In this document: one piece after another, positions 19,139 to 28,484 of the stretch | How the letters are laid out: each line of letters starts with the position of its first letter | How positions within the stretch are numbered: position 1 is the first letter of the stretch | Assembly: GCF_009833085.1 (NCBI RefSeq) | Contig: NZ_QRBZ01000010.1 | Span: 1 to 64,000 of the forward strand | DNA length: 64,000 bases | From: Nitrosomonas oligotropha | GTDB taxonomy: Bacteria; Pseudomonadota; Gammaproteobacteria; Burkholderiales; Nitrosomonadaceae | Reading direction: 5' to 3' | The notes under the pieces: model-generated | The model's input: only the letters and a program-made list of their open reading frames with translations | Databases searched by the model: none | What the model was told of the DNA's origin: nothing | Made by a program: the position numbers and the translations under genes

Positions 19139-20635
19139 GTGGAATTTGGAATAAAAATAGGCACCCCGGAAAAACAACGAGGCGCCTGCGCAGTCATCGG
19201 TATTTTTGAATCAAGAAAACTGTCGGATTCAGCAAAAGTTCTGGACAAAATCACCCAGGGGTATATCAAAAATATCCTGGCATCGGGCGACATGGACGGC
19301 AAAGCGAATACTTCGCTGTTATTGCATAACGTACCGGACACCTTGTTTAAAAGAGTATTGCTGATCGGTCTGGGCAAGGAACAGGAATTCAAGGAAAAAA
19401 CATTCTTGTCGGCGCTCGGCACTACTTTGAATGCGCTGCAAAAAACCGCAGTGACCGATGCCACGCTGTTTTTATCCGATTTTCCCGTCAAAGACAAAAC
19501 CAATGCCTGGAAAGTCAATCAGACCGTCATTGCCGCAACCAGCAACGGCTACCGTTTTGATCAGCTGAAAAGCAAACCGGACAATAACCAAAGCAGCCTG
19601 CGCAAACTGATTGTGTACATTGACAACCGCACCGAACTGGCCGCTTGCGAAACCGCCTTGCAACAAAGCATAGCGATAGCACACGGGATGAGTCTGGCCA
19701 AGGATCTAGGCAATCTTGCGCCGAATATTTGCACCCCTGCCTATCTCGCCAAACAAGCCAAGGATCTTGCCAAATCGCACAAACTGAAAGCCACCGTGCT
19801 GGAAGAAAAAGACATGGAGAAGCTCGGTATGGGTTCTCTTCTGGCAGTGGCGCGCGGCAGTGAGCAACCGGCAAAACTGATCGTGCTGGAATATCACGGC
19901 GCGGCCAAAAAAGAAAATCCGGTGGTACTAGTGGGTAAAGGGGTGACCTTCGATACCGGCGGCATCTCGCTCAAACCCGCTGCGGAAATGGATGAAATGA
20001 AATTCGACATGAGCGGCGCAGGCAGTGTATTGGGAACCCTGCAAGCGGTGGCGGAAATGAAGCTGCCCATCAACGTGGTGGGAATCATTCCGGCCACCGA
20101 AAATATGCCCAGCGGCAAGGCAACCAAGCCGGGCGACGTGGTCACCAGCCTGTCCGGCCAGACCATCGAGATTCTCAATACCGATGCGGAAGGACGGTTG
20201 ATTCTATGCGATACGCTCACCTACGCGGAGCGCTATAACCCGAAAGTGGTGATCGATATCGCCACCTTGACCGGTGCGTGCGTCATCGCGCTCGGCAATT
20301 TCACCACCGGCTTGATGAGCAACGACGACAAACTGGCGCAGGAGTTACTAGCCGCCGGGGAACAAGCCGCCGATCGCGCCTGGCAGTTGCCGTTGTGGGA
20401 TGAATACCAGGATCTGCTAAAAAGTAATTTTGCCGATATCGCCAATATCGGCGGACGTGCTGCAGGAACGATTACAGCCGCATGCTTTTTGTCGCGCTTT
20501 ACCAAGAAATACCGTTGGGCGCACCTCGACATCGCAGGCACAGCATGGAAATCCGGCAAAGATAAAGGTTCAACCGGACGTCCGGTGCCGCTGTTGACGC
20601 AATTCCTGATTTCGCAAGCGAAGGCAACCAGCTAG
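19139..20635 (+). CDS. pepA: Leucyl aminopeptidase PepA (M17 family)
   Basis: This dinuclear-metal aminopeptidase removes N-terminal residues, and in E. coli the protein also binds DNA. The start is taken as GTG at 19139, giving a 498-residue protein beginning VEFGIKIG, as in relatives. AAGGAG at 19127-19132 is well spaced. A longer frame from 19022 lacks support, and the overlapping ATG at 19137 is out of frame. The M17 signature NTDAEGRL and the metal-binding DTGGISLKP are intact. Confidence 0.93.
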   Translation: MEFGIKIGTPEKQRGACAVIGIFESRKLSDSAKVLDKITQGYIKNILASGDMDGKANTSLLLHNVPDTLFKRVLLIGLGKEQEFKEKTFLSALGTTLNALQKTAVTDATLFLSDFPVKDKTNAWKVNQTVIAATSNGYRFDQLKSKPDNNQSSLRKLIVYIDNRTELAACETALQQSIAIAHGMSLAKDLGNLAPNICTPAYLAKQAKDLAKSHKLKATVLEEKDMEKLGMGSLLAVARGSEQPAKLIVLEYHGAAKKENPVVLVGKGVTFDTGGISLKPAAEMDEMKFDMSGAGSVLGTLQAVAEMKLPINVVGIIPATENMPSGKATKPGDVVTSLSGQTIEILNTDAEGRLILCDTLTYAERYNPKVVIDIATLTGACVIALGNFTTGLMSNDDKLAQELLAAGEQAADRAWQLPLWDEYQDLLKSNFADIANIGGRAAGTITAACFLSRFTKKYRWAHLDIAGTAWKSGKDKGSTGRPVPLLTQFLISQAKATS

Positions 20636-20775
20636 CCGTACTTTCACACCGCTGATTAATTTGTGACTCGCACTGAACAAGCTGAACCATCAGCCTAAGC
20701 CATGAATTAATCAGCCGTTGTGGGACGTATAAAAAAACAAATTCACGATCGGATGCTCAACCGGACAGTGATTCG

Positions 20776-21201
20776 ATGACACAGATTTATTTTTATTCGG
20801 GATCGGGCAATAAGTTACAAACGGCTTGCCGGCTTTGCGCCAAAGCGTTGCAGCAAAATATGAAAATATTGATTTATACGCCCGATGCAACCATGCTTAA
20901 ACAATTGGACGAACTGCTGTGGACATTCTCGCCCACCAGCTTCATTCCGCATTGCCATATCCGCGAAGACAGCGCGCTGGTCAGCGCCACGCCCGCGATA
21001 CTGAGTGACCGCATACCAGCGGATATGCAATTCGATGTTCTGCTGAATCTGCACCGCGAACAGCCGCCCACTTTCGATCAATTCAACCGGCTCATCGAAA
21101 TTGCGGATAACTCGCCGGAAGACAAGCAAGTGGCGCGTGAGCGCTATCGTTTCTATAAAGATGCCGGTTATCCGCTGCAACACTTCCAGCTGGATGATTA
21201 A
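20776..21201 (+). CDS. holC: DNA polymerase III chi subunit HolC
   Basis: This 141-residue protein has the HolC fold (MTQIYFYSG start, KALQQNMKILIYTPD, DRIPADMQFDVLLNL and a closing RERYRFYKDAGYP). Chi links the clamp-loader complex to single-strand binding protein. It precedes valS with one small gene between. The holC-valS neighbourhood is common in Proteobacteria. Confidence 0.92.
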   Translation: MTQIYFYSGSGNKLQTACRLCAKALQQNMKILIYTPDATMLKQLDELLWTFSPTSFIPHCHIREDSALVSATPAILSDRIPADMQFDVLLNLHREQPPTFDQFNRLIEIADNSPEDKQVARERYRFYKDAGYPLQHFQLDD

Positions 21202-21224
21202 ATGAAACCGTTGATTTTCCTATC

Positions 21225-21575
21225 ATGAGTGACGAAAAAACCGCGGCGGATTTCGACGATACCGAGATCATGGTTAAGTTCCGCAGTCTGCTGGGCAAAT
21301 ACCAGAACCAAGGCAAGATCGCGGGTACCGCACCCGCAGGCAAAGCGCCGGAAATCGATAAAACATCCCCTGCGATTGGCGCGGAAGCCATTCCGCTGCT
21401 GACCGATGCCGTGTTTCTTCATCCCGCCGTGATACAACCGCAACCGGCGCGCTTAACGCCTATCCGCCAGATTCTCGATGCTGCATTGGAAGATGCGCAT
21501 ATCGACATGGACGTGCAGGACCGGAAAGCACTGGCGCATGCACTGGAAACCCGCTTGTCCAAGAAAATTAAATAG
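21225..21575 (+). CDS. Conserved-context hypothetical protein between holC and valS
   Basis: The product has 116 residues. The N-terminal 40 are acidic and helical, the middle is Ala/Pro-rich, and the C-terminus ([20 protein letters not shown]... to [10 protein letters not shown]) is helical. I recognise no domain. The gene starts 23 bases after holC and is probably in its operon. A role near the polymerase is suggested only by position. Confidence 0.65.
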   Translation: MSDEKTAADFDDTEIMVKFRSLLGKYQNQGKIAGTAPAGKAPEIDKTSPAIGAEAIPLLTDAVFLHPAVIQPQPARLTPIRQILDAALEDAHIDMDVQDRKALAHALETRLSKKIK

Positions 21576-21714
21576 CCGCCGCTCACACCGACCTCTTTTG
21601 GGTAGTACCCGCTTATCCGGTTGCTGCACAGCGGTCATCGCTCTTATTGTCCGCAGCAATACCCCATCCGCTATAATGGCGATCTTTTGCGCCATTCAAT
21701 ACAACGAAAAATCC

Positions 21715-24477
21715 ATGGAACTCGAAAAAAGCTTTGACCCGAAACATATTGAAGATCGCTGGTACTCCATCTGGGAATCGGCCGGGTATTTCAAACCGGA
21801 TGCGGCAACCGGCCAATCCGCTTACTGCATCATGCTGCCGCCGCCCAATGTCACGGGCACATTGCATATGGGGCACGCCTTCCAGCATACGTTGATGGAT
21901 GCGCTGACGCGCTATCACCGCATGCTGGGCGACAATACCTTGTGGCAACCGGGCACCGATCATGCCGGTATCGCCACGCAGATCGTGGTTGAACGCCAAT
22001 TGGATCAGCAGAAACTCGATCGCCGCACCATGGGGCGGGAAGCCTTTCTGGAACGGGTCTGGCAATGGAAAGAAGAATCCGGCTCCACCATCACCCGGCA
22101 AATGCGTCGTCTGGGCACTTCCTGCGACTGGACACGCGAACGTTTCACCATGGATACCGAATTATCGCGCGCCGTGACGGAAGTATTCGTGCGCCTGTAC
22201 CGCGAAGGACTGATTTATCGCGGCAAACGGCTGGTGAATTGGGATCCGGTGCTGCAAACCGCGGTGTCCGACCTGGAAGTCGTTTCGACCGAGGAAAACG
22301 GCTCGATGTGGCATATCCGCTACCCGCTGGAACAAGCGGACGGCATGCATACCAAAACAGGCGAAGCGTTAATCGTCGCCACCACCCGTCCCGAAACCAT
22401 GCTGGGTGACGTTGCAGTGGCTGTGCATCCGGACGATCCGCGCTATCAGCATCTGATCGGACGCCATGTGCGCTTGCCGCTGTGCGAACGGACCATTCCA
22501 ATCATCGCGGATACGTATGTTGACCTGGAATTCGGCACCGGTTGCGTGAAAATCACCCCGGCGCACGATTTTAACGACTATCAAGTCGGTCAGCGGCATC
22601 ATCTGGCGCCCATCAGCATCTTTACGCTGGATGGAAAAATCAACGATCTGGCGCCGCTCGACTATCAAGGCATGGATCGTTTCGATGCGCGGAAAAAAAT
22701 CGTGGCCGACCTGGAAGCACAGGGTTTTCTGGCCGAAACCAAGCCGCACAAACTGATGGCGCCACGCGGTGACCGCACCAACACGATCATCGAACCGATG
22801 CTGACCGATCAATGGTATGTCGCCATGGAAGGATTGGCCAAGCGCGGCTTGGAAGTTGTCGCGAACGGCGAGGTGAAATTCACGCCGGATAACTGGACAC
22901 ACGTCTACAATCAATGGCTGGAAAACATTCAGGATTGGTGTATTTCGCGCCAATTGTGGTGGGGACACCGCATTCCGGCATGGTACGACGAAGACGGCAA
23001 CGTCACTGTCGCATACAACTTGGAAGAAGCACAACAGCTTTCCGGCAAGCGCGATCTAAAACAGGACGACGATGTGCTGGATACCTGGTTCTCGTCCGCG
23101 CTGTGGCCTTTTTCCACCTTGGGCTGGCCGGATGATACGGCGGAATTGAAAACTTTCCTGCCGACGTCGGTGCTGATCACCGGGTTCGACATCATTTTCT
23201 TCTGGGTTGCGCGCATGGTGATGATGTCGCTGCATTTCACCGGCCAGGTACCGTTCAGGGAAGTGTATATCACCGGTCTGATCCGCGATGCCGAAGGCCA
23301 GAAAATGAGCAAATCCAAAGGTAATGTGCTCGATCCGCTCGATTTGATCGACGGTATCGCGCTGCCCGATTTGATCGCCAAGCGCACCACCGGATTGATG
23401 AACCCGAAACAAGCCGAATCAATCGAGAAAAACACCCGCAAGCATTTCCCCGACGGTATTCCGGCATTCGGCACCGATGCCCTGCGCTTCACGTTCGCCA
23501 GCCTGGCGTCGCACGGGCGCGATATCAAGTTCGATATGCAACGCTGCGAAGGCTACCGGAACTTCTGTAACAAGTTATGGAATGCCACACGCTACGTGCT
23601 GATGAATTGCGAGGGCAAAGATACCGGATTGGATGAGACACTGCCCCTCGCCTACTCCGCCGCCGATCAATGGATCATCAGCCGCTTGCAGCAAGCGGAA
23701 CAAGCGGTTGAACAGGCCTTCACCAATTACCGTTTCGACCTGGTCGCGCGGGAAATCTACGAACTGGTGTGGGACGAATATTGCGACTGGTACGTCGAGC
23801 TTGCCAAAGTCCAATTAAATTCGGATCAAGACGCAGCGCAGCGAGCCACCCGCCGCACTCTGGTGCGCGTACTGGAAGCCATGCTGCGGCTGGCGCATCC
23901 GGTGATTCCGTTCATCACCGAGGAATTGTGGCAAACCGTTGCACCGCTGGCGGGAAAATCCGGCGCCAGTATCATGTGCCAGCCGTACCCGGTTGCGAAT
24001 GCTTCCGCCATTAACCCGCAGGCCATTGAAACTATCGGTTTGCTGAAAGAAATGATCAACGCCTGCCGCACCTTGCGCGGTGAAATGAATGTATCACCGG
24101 CGCTCAAAGTGCCGTTGCTGGCCGCCGGTGATCAGTCCATGCTGTCCGGCTACTCGCCGTATCTGCTGGCTCTGGCGAAATTATCCGGTGTGGAAATCCA
24201 ACCGGGCGGACTACCCGAAGCGGATGCGCCGGTCGCCATCGTGCGCGATTTCAAATTGATGCTGAAGATTGAAGTCGACGTAGCGGCGGAACGCGAGCGC
24301 CTGAGCAAGGAAATTACCCGCATCGAAACGGAAATCGCCAAAGCGCAAGCCAAGTTATCCAACCCGAGCTTTGTCGAGCGCGCGCCAACCAATGTGGTGG
24401 AACAGGAAAAAGACCGCCTGAATGCGTTCAGCGCAAAACTGAACAGCTTGAACGAACAACTGCAGAAGCTGAATTAA
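21715..24477 (+). CDS. valS: Valyl-tRNA synthetase
   Basis: This class I aminoacyl-tRNA synthetase (920 residues) charges tRNA-Val. The start is taken as ATG 21715 ([17 protein letters not shown]), matching family N-termini; the upstream in-frame extension to 21478 overlaps the previous gene and is not family-like. HIGH motif (as HMGH in [10 protein letters not shown]), editing CP1 domain, KMSKS in [10 protein letters not shown], anticodon-binding domain and a C-terminal coiled coil (about 850-920) are all visible. Confidence 0.95.
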   Translation: MELEKSFDPKHIEDRWYSIWESAGYFKPDAATGQSAYCIMLPPPNVTGTLHMGHAFQHTLMDALTRYHRMLGDNTLWQPGTDHAGIATQIVVERQLDQQKLDRRTMGREAFLERVWQWKEESGSTITRQMRRLGTSCDWTRERFTMDTELSRAVTEVFVRLYREGLIYRGKRLVNWDPVLQTAVSDLEVVSTEENGSMWHIRYPLEQADGMHTKTGEALIVATTRPETMLGDVAVAVHPDDPRYQHLIGRHVRLPLCERTIPIIADTYVDLEFGTGCVKITPAHDFNDYQVGQRHHLAPISIFTLDGKINDLAPLDYQGMDRFDARKKIVADLEAQGFLAETKPHKLMAPRGDRTNTIIEPMLTDQWYVAMEGLAKRGLEVVANGEVKFTPDNWTHVYNQWLENIQDWCISRQLWWGHRIPAWYDEDGNVTVAYNLEEAQQLSGKRDLKQDDDVLDTWFSSALWPFSTLGWPDDTAELKTFLPTSVLITGFDIIFFWVARMVMMSLHFTGQVPFREVYITGLIRDAEGQKMSKSKGNVLDPLDLIDGIALPDLIAKRTTGLMNPKQAESIEKNTRKHFPDGIPAFGTDALRFTFASLASHGRDIKFDMQRCEGYRNFCNKLWNATRYVLMNCEGKDTGLDETLPLAYSAADQWIISRLQQAEQAVEQAFTNYRFDLVAREIYELVWDEYCDWYVELAKVQLNSDQDAAQRATRRTLVRVLEAMLRLAHPVIPFITEELWQTVAPLAGKSGASIMCQPYPVANASAINPQAIETIGLLKEMINACRTLRGEMNVSPALKVPLLAAGDQSMLSGYSPYLLALAKLSGVEIQPGGLPEADAPVAIVRDFKLMLKIEVDVAAERERLSKEITRIETEIAKAQAKLSNPSFVERAPTNVVEQEKDRLNAFSAKLNSLNEQLQKLN

Positions 24478-24700
24478 TCTTCCACGCAGCAAGCCAATTC
24501 ATTCACCGGTCAGAAAACGAACACTGAACATGCAGCGCTTCGTTTTCTGAAGCCCGGCTTGAATGTCGCGGCTGCCTTTGTCACCCGGCACCGGCTTGCG
24601 CCGGAAAAATGCTAAACTTTCACCCGCATCGATGAGAACCGGACGGCTCGCCCGGAGCCGCTAAGTCTCATCACTTAATATCTTTACTGAGGAAAATTGT

Positions 24701-25216
24701 ATGAACAAAGCGCTTATGACAACATTATCGGCCGCACTACTATCACTATCCGGCATATCGCTTTCACACGCCGAAAGCGTTGCTGTCGAAGGCGGATCTA
24801 TTTTTATTGTGGATAACAGTGTGCCAGGCTCGCAAATCCTGGTGAAAAATCTCGCCAATGCCGCTGCGCATTCCTGTCTTGTCAACGCGGGAACCAACCT
24901 GCTGGGTTTAGGCACGGACACGACCGCGACCGATATCGTCATCAAAAACGGCACCGCGGTGATCACCACGTATAACGCAACCCTCTCGGCCACCGACATT
25001 AAACTGGTCGATGTCGCCAGCTGTCCGATCACCTCCGTCGCCGATCTGAGCGAATGCTACGCGACGGTGAATGATGGCAAGCTGACGATCCCCTGCCTCC
25101 AGTATGACGACGACGTTATTTCCGTCGTACTCGGACAACGCGGCAAATCGATGAATTTTGAATTTGAATCGTACAAACCCGGCAAAGGCCACGGCCACGG
25201 CCACGGTCACGATTAA
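24701..25216 (+). CDS. Exported protein with His-Gly C-terminal tail
   Basis: The 171-residue protein has a clear Sec signal peptide (about 1-24, cleavage near SHA-ES). The mature part is beta-rich with four or five cysteines, probably disulfide-bonded, and ends in alternating Gly-His (GHGHGHGHD). The tail could bind metal ions such as Cu, Ni or Zn, which is inference. A GAGGAAAA ribosome site precedes the ATG. It is monocistronic, closed by a terminator. I recognise no family. Confidence 0.7.
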   Translation: MNKALMTTLSAALLSLSGISLSHAESVAVEGGSIFIVDNSVPGSQILVKNLANAAAHSCLVNAGTNLLGLGTDTTATDIVIKNGTAVITTYNATLSATDIKLVDVASCPITSVADLSECYATVNDGKLTIPCLQYDDDVISVVLGQRGKSMNFEFESYKPGKGHGHGHGHD

Positions 25217-25243
25217 ATAGCCGCGCAGCATTCAAACCAATTA

Positions 25244-25272
25244 AAAAGGCTCTGAGTTGGTCAGAGCCTTTT
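25244..25272 (+). terminator. Rho-independent terminator after the exported-protein gene
   Basis: AAAAGGCTCTGA, a 5-base loop and TCAGAGCCTTTT form a 12-bp perfect stem ending in a short U-tract, 28 bases past the stop of the preceding gene. Confidence 0.88.
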
Positions 25273-25400
25273 CACAATTCATCGTGTCAGCAGAAGTTTC
25301 CGGCAAATGAGAACAATCCAACCCCGCCCATGCTAGCGCTTGCCGCTACGCCAGAATAGAATCGCACAATCAGAAAACTATCTTTCGGAAGTAACTCGAT

Positions 25401-28400
25401 ATGGCAGATAACGAATCGGAGCAAAAGCCGCAGCAGGAAGCCCTGCTGGACGATGAATTCTCGCTGCAATCCCGGCAGGCTGCACCGGGCGCGGCAATGA
25501 CGAGAAAAGAACCGGCCGCCAAGCAGCCATCGGGACAGAGAAAAGACCTAAGCCAGGCAGCCGAAGTGCTCAGTTACCGCCATGACGATAAGCGCACCAA
25601 CAATCCGTATGTCGGCATGGTCGACACGCATTCGGACGGTGTGGAAGGAAAAACCGCCTGGCAATACGACCCGCATATCGATCCGGCGCTGAATTTTGAT
25701 AGCAGCCGCTCAACGATTGAAACCTTGATCGATGATGCGCTCGCGTCGGGTGACAAAGAGCAGATGCAAGCGGCGCTGGAACAGCTCAAGCGCATGCAAT
25801 CGCCGTATTTGAATTGGAGCGGCAAGGCCGAACGCACCAGTTTTTCAGTGGATACCGTATCCCTGCATGTGCACGAACGCATTGATCCGGCGACGATTCT
25901 GGCGGCGGTGCAGAAAAAGCTTAAAGACGGCAAAGGAAAACCCAGCGCCTCGATTCAACCGGATTTGTTCCATGCGCCGTTTGAGAACCTTCCGCTGCGC
26001 GAAGCCATCGATTTTTACAAACACGACCGCGATTGGGCAAACCGTCTCATCGCGGGGGATTCGCTGCTGGTGATGAATTCCCTATTGCAAAAAGAAGGTA
26101 TGGCCGGGCAGGTGCAAATGATCTACCTCGATCCGCCTTACGGCATCAAATATGGTTCCAATTTCCAGCCGTTCGTCAACAAACGCGACGTGAAAGACCG
26201 CAGCGACGAAGACTTGACGCAGGAACCGGAAATGATCAAAGCGTTCCGTGATACCTGGGAACTGGGCATTCACTCGTATCTGACTTATTTGCGAGACCGG
26301 TTACTGCTGGCAAAAGAACTGTTGCATGAATCGGGCAGCGTGTTTGTGCAGATTTCGGATGAGAATGTGCACCTCATGCGGAATCTACTTGATGAAATTT
26401 TCGATGTTAAGAATTTTTGTTCAGAGATAGTTTTTAGAAAAAAAACGATGCCAATGGGCTCAGATTATTTTGAGTCCGTATGTGACTACATTCTTTGGTA
26501 TGCAAAAGATAAATCAAAGGTAAAAACAAAAAATCTTAGGAAAAATATGGATGTACAGGGAGATTCGATATGGTCATGGATCGAATTACCAGATTACTCA
26601 AGACAACGAATGACACGAGGAGAGATAGACAATCACAGACTCCTGCCAACAGGGAGCAAAGTATATCGTTTAGTTTCTTTACTTCCTGCTCAATACAGAC
26701 CTAATCAAGATTTCGTATTTGAATATAACGGTCTTAGTTACAATCCACCTAGTAATTCTTGCTGGAAAACTAATAGGGAAGGGATGCAGTTGCTTGCAAA
26801 AGCAAATCGGCTTCAGTCGCAAGGTAAAGGGTTACAGCAAATTATGTTTGCAGATGACTATCCCGTTTCGAGCCTTACTGCTTTGTGGAGTGATACTGGC
26901 GGTGCATCAGACAAAACTTATGTTGTACAGACAAGTATAACTCCCTTGGAACGATGCCTTCTTGCATCCACTGATCCTGGCGATTTGGTACTTGATCCAA
27001 CCTGCGGTTCCGGCACCACTGCTTTTGTCGCCGAGAAATGGGGTCGCCGCTGGATTACAGCCGACACGTCACGCGTGGCCGTGACGCTGGCGAAGCAACG
27101 GCTGATGACCGCAAGCTACGATTATTATGCGCTCAAGTATCCGCACGAAGGATTGAGGAGCGGCTTCATCTACAAAACCGTGCCGCATGTGACGCTCAAG
27201 TCCATCGCCAACAATCCGGAGATCGACGAGATTTATGCACGGATGCATCCGGGTATTGAAAACGCATTGGCGGCGTTGAATAGGAGCCTTTCGGATTCAG
27301 CGTCATTCCCGCGCAGGCGGGAATCCAGTGATGCAACAAAAACCTTGGATTCCCGCCTGCGCGGGAATGACGATTCAGCAGGTCAAAGCAGGAATGATGA
27401 TGGCTTGAAAGAATGGGAAGTGCCATTCGATTTTCCCGTCGATTGGCCAGAAGCCGCAAAAAAACCATTCGACGCCTTCCATGCCGCGCGTCAGGCGATG
27501 CAGAAGCAAATGGATGCATCGATCGCCGCGCATGCGGGGCAGGAAATTCTGTATGACCAGCCGACGGTATCCAAAAGCAAATTGCGCATTACCGGCCCGT
27601 TTACCGTGGAAGCGGTGCCGTTTGCCACAGTGCTGGGGCTGGATGAAGCCGAGCAACCCAAGGAAGCGGATATCGCCGTGGCGCGCTCGGGCGCGACCTG
27701 GCGGCAAAGCCAATGGCGTGACGAATTGCTGAAAGCGGGCATCCGCGGCAAAGGCGGACAGAAAATCCAGTTGCTGGATCTGGTGCCACTGCCCGGTGCG
27801 AAATATATACACGCCATCGGCACGGTGGCCGACACCGGCGACAAGGTGGCGGTGAGTTTCGGGCCGGAGCATGCAGCTCTGGAACAGCGGCAGGTGGAGA
27901 TCGCCATGCGCGAGGCGGGCGAGCTGTTCCCGTTACCGAAGATGCTGGTGTTTTGTGCATTTACTTTCGATCCGGAAGCCGCGAAGGATATCGATACGAT
28001 CAAAGGCATTACCGCGCTGAGAGTGCAGATGAATACCGATTTGCTGACGGAAGACCTGAAAAAAGGGCGCGCCAGCAACGAATCGTTCTGGCTGATGGGG
28101 CAGCCGGATGTGGTCGTCAAACAGATCAAAGCCGGGTGCTATCAGGTGGAAGTGCGCGGTTTTGATTATTTTGATACCAAAACCGGCGAACTGAAATCCG
28201 GCGGCAAAAAGAATATCGCGATGTGGGCGCTGGATACCGATTACGACAACCGCTCGTTGTTTCCGCGCCAGGTGTTTTTCCCGATGGCCGGAAGTGGCGA
28301 TGGCTGGAACAAGCTGCGCAAGGATATTCGCGCCGAGCTCAACGAGGAGTTGCTGGAACAATTTCACGGCACGGTGTCGTTGCCGTTTGAGGCCGGGGAG

Positions 28401-28484
28401 AACGAATGCATTGCGGTGAAAATCGTAGATGACCGCGGCATTGAATCGCTCAAAGTGATTAATCTGGATCGGATAGCCGTTTGA
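25401..28484 (+). CDS. Type III-like adenine-specific DNA methyltransferase (Mod)
   Basis: This 1027-residue methyltransferase has motif order DPPY first (Asp244-Tyr247 in YLDPPYGIKYG) and the SAM-binding DPTCGSGT later (from Asp532), the beta class of N6-adenine enzymes used by Type III systems. The segment between them is the target recognition region and is strikingly more AT-rich than its flanks (about 26385-26985). A palindromic repeat is inserted in frame at 27295-27378. A long C-terminal extension of unknown role follows. It overlaps the helicase-nuclease gene by 4 bases, so the two form one operon. Confidence 0.88.
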   Translation: MADNESEQKPQQEALLDDEFSLQSRQAAPGAAMTRKEPAAKQPSGQRKDLSQAAEVLSYRHDDKRTNNPYVGMVDTHSDGVEGKTAWQYDPHIDPALNFDSSRSTIETLIDDALASGDKEQMQAALEQLKRMQSPYLNWSGKAERTSFSVDTVSLHVHERIDPATILAAVQKKLKDGKGKPSASIQPDLFHAPFENLPLREAIDFYKHDRDWANRLIAGDSLLVMNSLLQKEGMAGQVQMIYLDPPYGIKYGSNFQPFVNKRDVKDRSDEDLTQEPEMIKAFRDTWELGIHSYLTYLRDRLLLAKELLHESGSVFVQISDENVHLMRNLLDEIFDVKNFCSEIVFRKKTMPMGSDYFESVCDYILWYAKDKSKVKTKNLRKNMDVQGDSIWSWIELPDYSRQRMTRGEIDNHRLLPTGSKVYRLVSLLPAQYRPNQDFVFEYNGLSYNPPSNSCWKTNREGMQLLAKANRLQSQGKGLQQIMFADDYPVSSLTALWSDTGGASDKTYVVQTSITPLERCLLASTDPGDLVLDPTCGSGTTAFVAEKWGRRWITADTSRVAVTLAKQRLMTASYDYYALKYPHEGLRSGFIYKTVPHVTLKSIANNPEIDEIYARMHPGIENALAALNRSLSDSASFPRRRESSDATKTLDSRLRGNDDSAGQSRNDDGLKEWEVPFDFPVDWPEAAKKPFDAFHAARQAMQKQMDASIAAHAGQEILYDQPTVSKSKLRITGPFTVEAVPFATVLGLDEAEQPKEADIAVARSGATWRQSQWRDELLKAGIRGKGGQKIQLLDLVPLPGAKYIHAIGTVADTGDKVAVSFGPEHAALEQRQVEIAMREAGELFPLPKMLVFCAFTFDPEAAKDIDTIKGITALRVQMNTDLLTEDLKKGRASNESFWLMGQPDVVVKQIKAGCYQVEVRGFDYFDTKTGELKSGGKKNIAMWALDTDYDNRSLFPRQVFFPMAGSGDGWNKLRKDIRAELNEELLEQFHGTVSLPFEAGENECIAVKIVDDRGIESLKVINLDRIAV
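27295..27378. repeat. In-frame palindromic repeat insertion with 6-bp flanking direct repeats
   Basis: Two perfect 27-base inverted arms (27301-27327 and 27346-27372) enclose an 18-base spacer. Each arm contains ATTCCC-N8-GGGAAT, the core I recall for Neisseria dRS3 repeats. ATTCAG occurs directly on both sides (27295-27300, 27373-27378), as expected of a target duplication. Element plus one duplication is 78 bases, exactly 26 codons, so the mod reading frame is kept. The inserted peptide reads SFPRRRESSD...LDSRLRGND, a sequence familiar from many proteobacterial proteins. Confidence 0.9.

Noticed and set aside
21478-21714. 79-residue N-terminal extension of valS
   Set aside because: It overlaps the coding region upstream and is unlike valyl-tRNA synthetases, which start at the equivalent of 21715.
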